Source of the DNA: an uncultured Mycoplasmatota bacterium
Lineage (GTDB): Bacteria; Bacillota_I; Bacilli_A; RF39; UBA660
DNA: 9,830 nucleotides
Assembly (NCBI GenBank): GCA_947645535.1
Contig: CANSDD010000060.1
Location: 1-9,830 of the forward strand
Direction of reading: 5' to 3'
Positions 7,701 through 9,830 of the stretch are shown one piece after another. Numbering within the stretch: the first letter of the stretch is position 1; the number at the start of each line of letters is the position of its first letter. A program made the position numbers and the translations under genes. Under the pieces are notes generated by a model. The model was not told where the DNA came from and did no database searches. It saw only the letters and a program-made list of their open reading frames with translations.

Positions 7701-9351
7701 TACAGAAGTAAATCCACTTCCTGCTCATTATCGTTGTTTAAAATGCCAACATAGTATTTTTAATGATGAAGATGGAAAAGCGCTAGGTGCGACTTATTCA
7801 AGTGGATTTGATTTACCTGATATGGTTTGTCCAAAATGTGGTGAGAATATGTACAAAGATGGACAGGATATGCCATTTGCGACCTTTTTAGGATTTAATG
7901 CTGATAAAGTACCAGATATTGACCTTAACTTCTCAGATTTAAATCAAGCTTCAGCGCATGATTATACTAAAGTACTGTTTGGGGTTGATAATGTATATCG
8001 TGCTGGAACAATTGGTACAGTAGCTGAAAAGACAGCATTTGGTTTTGTTAAGGGATACTGTGAAGATAAAAATTTAGTGATGAGAGGTGCAGAGATAGAG
8101 CGAATTGCAATGGGGTGTACTGGTGTTAAAAGAACAACAGGACAACATCCAGGAGGAATTGTTGTTATTCCTGGATACATGGATGTCTTTGATTTTACTC
8201 CATTTCAATATCCAGCAGATGATTCAACTTCGGCTTGGAGAACAACACACTTTGATTACCATGCCATTGATCAAGATGTATTAAAACTAGATATATTAGG
8301 TCATTCTGATCCAACTCAACTTCGTATGATACAAGATATTACTGGAATGGATATTACAAAAGTACCATTAGATGATAAAGAAACAATGGCAATATTTTTG
8401 TCACCTGAACCTCTTGGTGTTACACAAGATCAAATTATGTGTCCTACAGGTACACTTGGAATACCTGAATTTGGTACCCCATTTACAATAGGAATGTTAG
8501 TTGATACAAAGCCAACAACATTCTCAGAACTTATTAAAATATCTGGATTATCTCATGGTACCGATGTATGGCTAGGCAATGCACAAGAATTAATTCGCAA
8601 TAAAGTAGTTCCATTTAAAGATGTTATAGGTTGTCGTGATGATATCATGGTTTATCTAATGTATAATGGTGTTGAACCAATTAAAGCATTTAAAATTATG
8701 GAATTTGTTCGTAAAGGTAAAGCGAGTAAAGACCCTGAAACATGGCAAGGACATGTAGAGACTATGAAAAATGCTGGAATAGCAGACTGGTTTATAGGCT
8801 CTTGCGGAAAGATAAAATACATGTTCCCGAAAGCTCATGCAGCTGCTTATGTAATTAGTGCATTTCGTATTGCTTGGTTTAAAGTACATATGCCAGTAAT
8901 TTATTATGCAACTTATCTATCTGCACGTATTACTGATTATGATATTGAAACAATGATGTTAGGCTATGATGCTATAAAAAGAAAAATAATGGAAATTCAG
9001 GAAAAAGGATATGATGCAACAAATAAAGATGCAGCGGTACTTGAAACATTGAAGATTGCCTTAGAAGCAACAGCTCGTGGAATGATTTTTGCTCCTATTG
9101 ATTTAAATGTAAGTGAAGCCACTACATTTGTAGTGAAAGATGAAAATACGATGATTCCACCATTTTCAACAATTGATGGACTTGGTGATACAGTAGCAAA
9201 GGCAATTGTAGAGGAACGTGGAAAAAGACCATTCTTAAACATTGAAGAAGTTCAAAAAAGAGCTAAAATATCTACAACATTAATGGAGAAAATGCGCAGT
9301 ATGGGAATTTTTGATGGAATGGATGAATCTAGTCAATTAAGTTTATTTTAA
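4729..9351 (+). CDS. polC: DNA polymerase III alpha subunit PolC, Gram-positive type, with integral 3'-5' exonuclease
   Basis: This replicative DNA polymerase with proofreading is 1540 aa from ATG 4729. Domains in order: N-terminal domain (1 to about 165) and a charged linker; OB fold (about 235-320); PHP domain beginning VELHAH (His338, His340) and ITDHNG (Asp371); DEDDh exonuclease inserted into the PHP (Asp433/Glu435 in DFETTG, Asp519 in HNAKFD, His575/Asp580 in HHRGDYDA); the PHP resumes to GDVHH (746-749); then the polymerase core. The palm shows GSRGSVGSS (975-983), catalytic Asp1063 and Asp1065 in PDIDLNFS, and Asp1188 in KLDILG. A zinc knuckle is formed by Cys1003, 1006, 1034 and 1037. 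The last residues QLSLF (1536-1540) are a sliding-clamp binding motif. All key residues are present. It is about 100 aa longer than the roughly 1437-aa Bacillus protein, mostly from an insertion near 874-944. It has its own promoter and terminator and does not sit beside proS or rimP in this window. Confidence 0.98.
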   Translation: MQDKLKILLEQIELDEESKKYFEGGSLERIKCNKEVKSYAFEITLTELVPPFISHLFLLKLQDAFSSIGEVSANFKIENITSNQVVEYYYYLLDQKTKESSSLAILKDYKAEYQNGVLTIVVGNRLEQKKLEELGNEMISDFSHFGIDLSMIVNVNNEINDEISKEIEESKIVEINEELLNRPTPEIKEEPKKKFIPKDFKRKPLIQEPDNPEVVIGTVIDTMSTELRQIAGEVPNVTIEGYIFGVEVRETKTDLKIITLKITDYTDSIYGKIFVNDIEEFKTITKALKTGKWFKFKGSMKDDTYSNELTFSIRDINVLNKEVSKRIDDAPKKRVELHAHTFMSQMDGLVEETKLVKQAMEWGHRAIAITDHNGVQAFPHVYNMVRDYNKGKEENEKFKALYGTELTMVDDEVRIVVRPNDSVMLDNTYVVFDFETTGFNAGGGDSIIEIGAVKILNGEIIDKYDELINPGRPLPKKITEVTSITDEMLAGKDNEESAIKRFIEWYGDLPMVAHNAKFDVSFLEMAHQKYNLGEFNNTVIDTLELSRTMDNSFGRHSLSALVKRYDVPFDEESHHRGDYDAEATAYVFHKMMKKLGGMNLEKISDLDKLVSKDEIHKYGRTFHINLIAKNKIGLKNLFKIVSLANTKYLYKTPRILRSEVDRLREGILVGSGCYESEVFTEARSKSDEELTNIINFYDYVEVQPPEVYDHLIQMSDFANTADIIEHLKKMIRVTEEAGKIVVATGDVHHLNRDDKIYRNIIVNQKVPGGGRHPLARSNIKEIPCQHFRTTREMVEDFSFLDDETIKRIVIDNPNKIADMCEIIEVIIETGGVPFSPKIDKSVETATDLVYTRAKEWYGEPLPANIEERIATELYGDGVLRSIKDNLKREGMAEGEEFDKEALRRLHAVILEGFDPVKDLIRENIKINSEEEIEPDELEKKVKKTLGGIIGGGFDVIYLIAQKLVKHSNDDGYLVGSRGSVGSSFVATMMGITEVNPLPAHYRCLKCQHSIFNDEDGKALGATYSSGFDLPDMVCPKCGENMYKDGQDMPFATFLGFNADKVPDIDLNFSDLNQASAHDYTKVLFGVDNVYRAGTIGTVAEKTAFGFVKGYCEDKNLVMRGAEIERIAMGCTGVKRTTGQHPGGIVVIPGYMDVFDFTPFQYPADDSTSAWRTTHFDYHAIDQDVLKLDILGHSDPTQLRMIQDITGMDITKVPLDDKETMAIFLSPEPLGVTQDQIMCPTGTLGIPEFGTPFTIGMLVDTKPTTFSELIKISGLSHGTDVWLGNAQELIRNKVVPFKDVIGCRDDIMVYLMYNGVEPIKAFKIMEFVRKGKASKDPETWQGHVETMKNAGIADWFIGSCGKIKYMFPKAHAAAYVISAFRIAWFKVHMPVIYYATYLSARITDYDIETMMLGYDAIKRKIMEIQEKGYDATNKDAAVLETLKIALEATARGMIFAPIDLNVSEATTFVVKDENTMIPPFSTIDGLGDTVAKAIVEERGKRPFLNIEEVQKRAKISTTLMEKMRSMGIFDGMDESSQLSLF

Positions 9352-9381
9352 AAAGACAACTTGTTAAACAGTTGTCTTTTT
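9350..9381 (+). terminator. Intrinsic terminator of polC
   Basis: GACAAC (9355-9360) pairs with GTTGTC (9371-9376). The stem is extended by the A-run upstream pairing with the T-run downstream (to 9350/9381), and the loop is about 10 nt. It begins at the stop codon (9349-9351). The A/T symmetry means it could also stop minus-strand transcription. Confidence 0.85.
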
Positions 9382-9468
9382 GGCATGTAAATATAAATCT
9401 AAATGGATTTGATTATATTTTATATTATTTAGTTAAGTGGTTTATCAGATTATATATTTACATATTTT

Positions 9469-9488
9469 TAGATGAAATATTTCATCTA
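9469..9488. repeat. Perfect 20-bp palindrome
   Basis: TAGATGAAAT followed directly by its reverse complement ATTTCATCTA, with no loop. No T-tract follows, so it is not a standard terminator. It suits a symmetric DNA-binding site for a dimeric regulator. CATCTA recurs once more at 9549-9554. Confidence 0.75.
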
Positions 9489-9563
9489 TTTATATAGTAA
9501 CATGTAACTCTTGTATAATGTATATATGTAACTAAAAAGTATCTAAAACATCTACCAAAGAGG

Positions 9564-9592
9564 TTTACATTGTAATGTAATGCTAATATAAT
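9564..9592 (+). promoter_or_regulatory. Near-consensus sigma-A promoter of the 34-aa peptide gene
   Basis: TTTACA (9564-9569), a 17-nt spacer and TATAAT (9587-9592): five of six and six of six matches at ideal spacing. The expected start is near 9599, giving a leader of about 24 nt with a ribosome binding site AAAGGGGA (9606-9613) before ATG 9623. Confidence 0.8.
9565..9580. promoter_or_regulatory. Operator-like inverted repeat over the -35 and spacer
   Basis: TTACATT-GT-AATGTAA is a 7-bp inverted repeat with a 2-bp centre. It overlaps the -35 hexamer and half of the spacer, a classic repressor position. It resembles TACA/TGTA operators (CopY- or BlaI/MecI-type), but the spacing does not match those consensus sites exactly, so the regulator is unknown. 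Confidence 0.55.
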
Positions 9593-9622
9593 AAATATAG
9601 AGTATAAAGGGGAAATAAAAGT

Positions 9623-9727
9623 ATGTTTAATAATAATGAAAATAAGATAATAGTGATGTTATTATTGTTTATATTACTATTATCTTTAGCGCTTTATATT
9701 ATTATTTTAAAAAATAATTTTTGGTAA
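9623..9727 (+). CDS. 34-residue single-span membrane micropeptide
   Basis: ATG 9623 to TAA 9725-9727 encodes MFNNNENK, then a hydrophobic span of about 21 residues (9-29, IIVMLLLF... LALYIIIL), then KNNFW. The gene is supported by AAAGGGGA at 9 nt spacing, a near-consensus promoter at 9564-9592 and a terminator at 9733. A full promoter, ribosome binding site, ORF and terminator set around such a short frame is unlikely by chance. Function is unknown. Options include a regulator of a membrane protein, a stress peptide or a type I toxin. For the toxin option I saw no clear antisense promoter on the opposite strand. I do not recognise a family, and such short hydrophobic peptides rarely show detectable homology. 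Confidence 0.7.
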   Translation: MFNNNENKIIVMLLLFILLLSLALYIIILKNNFW

Positions 9728-9732
9728 TAGCT

Positions 9733-9765
9733 GAAGAAATCTTTTTTTAGATTTCTTTATTATTT
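9733..9765 (+). terminator. Intrinsic terminator of the micropeptide gene
   Basis: AAGAAATCT (9734-9742) and AGATTTCTT (9749-9757) form a perfect 9-bp stem around a T6 loop, followed by TATTATTT. It starts six bases after the stop codon. Confidence 0.8.
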
Positions 9766-9830
9766 ACAATTCTTTGTGAATATTAGAGACAAAATGGTTA
9801 CAAAATAAAAGTAGAAGGAAAAGAAATAGT
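9766..9830 (+). other. Unassigned right edge, possible leader of a next gene
   Basis: No gene is visible. AGAAGGAA at 9813-9820 could be a ribosome binding site for a gene that starts just past the window edge. No reliable promoter is seen. Confidence 0.25.

Larger units (their letters stand above)
9385..9580. repeat. Cluster of six ATGTAA/TTACAT boxes upstream of the micropeptide
   Basis: ATGTAA occurs at 9385-9390, 9502-9507, 9526-9531 and 9575-9580, and its reverse complement TTACAT at 9458-9463 and 9565-9570. Two copies extend to ATGTAAC (9502, 9526). By rough base composition fewer than one copy would be expected on both strands of this stretch, though the motif was picked after looking. 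The stretch holds no gene. Confidence 0.5.

Noticed and set aside
9394..9409. AAATC...GATTT short inverted repeat
   Set aside because: Only 5 bp with no extension; expected by chance in this base composition.
9514..9519. TATAAT between two ATGTAAC boxes as a second promoter
   Set aside because: The hexamer at the -35 distance is TATATA, and there is no TGn extension. The 9564-9592 promoter is far better. It remains possible as a weak activator-dependent promoter.
9382..9622. Riboswitch or T-box leader before the micropeptide
   Set aside because: The inverted repeats lie upstream of the expected transcription start near 9599, so they would act as DNA sites, and no known riboswitch core is seen.
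9700..9830. Antisense RNA to the micropeptide as part of a type I toxin-antitoxin pair
   Set aside because: No minus-strand -35/-10 pair with acceptable spacing was found, and the hairpin at 9733-9757 lacks a T-tract in the minus direction.

Overview
The window is AT-rich DNA from a low-GC Gram-positive bacterium. The best single marker is a full-length PolC, the Gram-positive-type replicative DNA polymerase, which points to Bacillota (class Bacilli or a relative). Trp codons in the genes are TGG and no gene needs TGA read through, so the standard code fits and a Mycoplasma-type code is not indicated. I cannot name the genus. A gut-type Erysipelotrichia or RF39-like lineage is a guess from the overall style (Rpn-family tail, WG-like repeat protein, very AT-rich codons).

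Layout, left to right. 1-245: C-terminal end of an Rpn/PD-(D/E)XK putative transposase or nuclease, with a tandem GEKR repeat. 326-2239: a large single-pass membrane protein whose outer part carries WG-like repeats and ten cysteines in five local pairs. 2240-2297: two back-to-back terminators. 2311-2577 (minus strand): a small Pro/Tyr-rich protein that looks like a spore-coat or surface protein. 2636-3745: an M29 metallo-aminopeptidase with all metal ligands, divergent from the small gene. 3790-4653: a membrane-anchored NodB-like protein that has lost every catalytic motif. 4729-9351: polC, with its own promoter. 9382-9622: a non-coding region dense in inverted repeats and ATGTAA boxes, ending in a near-consensus promoter. 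9623-9727: a 34-residue single-span membrane peptide with its own terminator. 9766-9830: unassigned, perhaps the leader of the next gene.

Most genes look like separate transcription units: nearly every one ends in a recognisable hairpin plus T-tract, and polC and the micropeptide have readable promoters. The aminopeptidase and the NodB-like gene are the exception. They are 44 nt apart and joined by a terminator-like hairpin that contains the second gene's ribosome binding site and start codon. There is no obvious shared pathway. polC is housekeeping replication, while the two large envelope proteins and the two small proteins are probably cell-surface functions.

The most unusual parts are the regulatory region and micropeptide at the right end, the terminator/start-codon overlap at 3757-3804, and the two envelope proteins (catalytically dead NodB fold; Cys-paired WG-like protein). 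I found no CRISPR array, rRNA, tRNA or complete insertion sequence.
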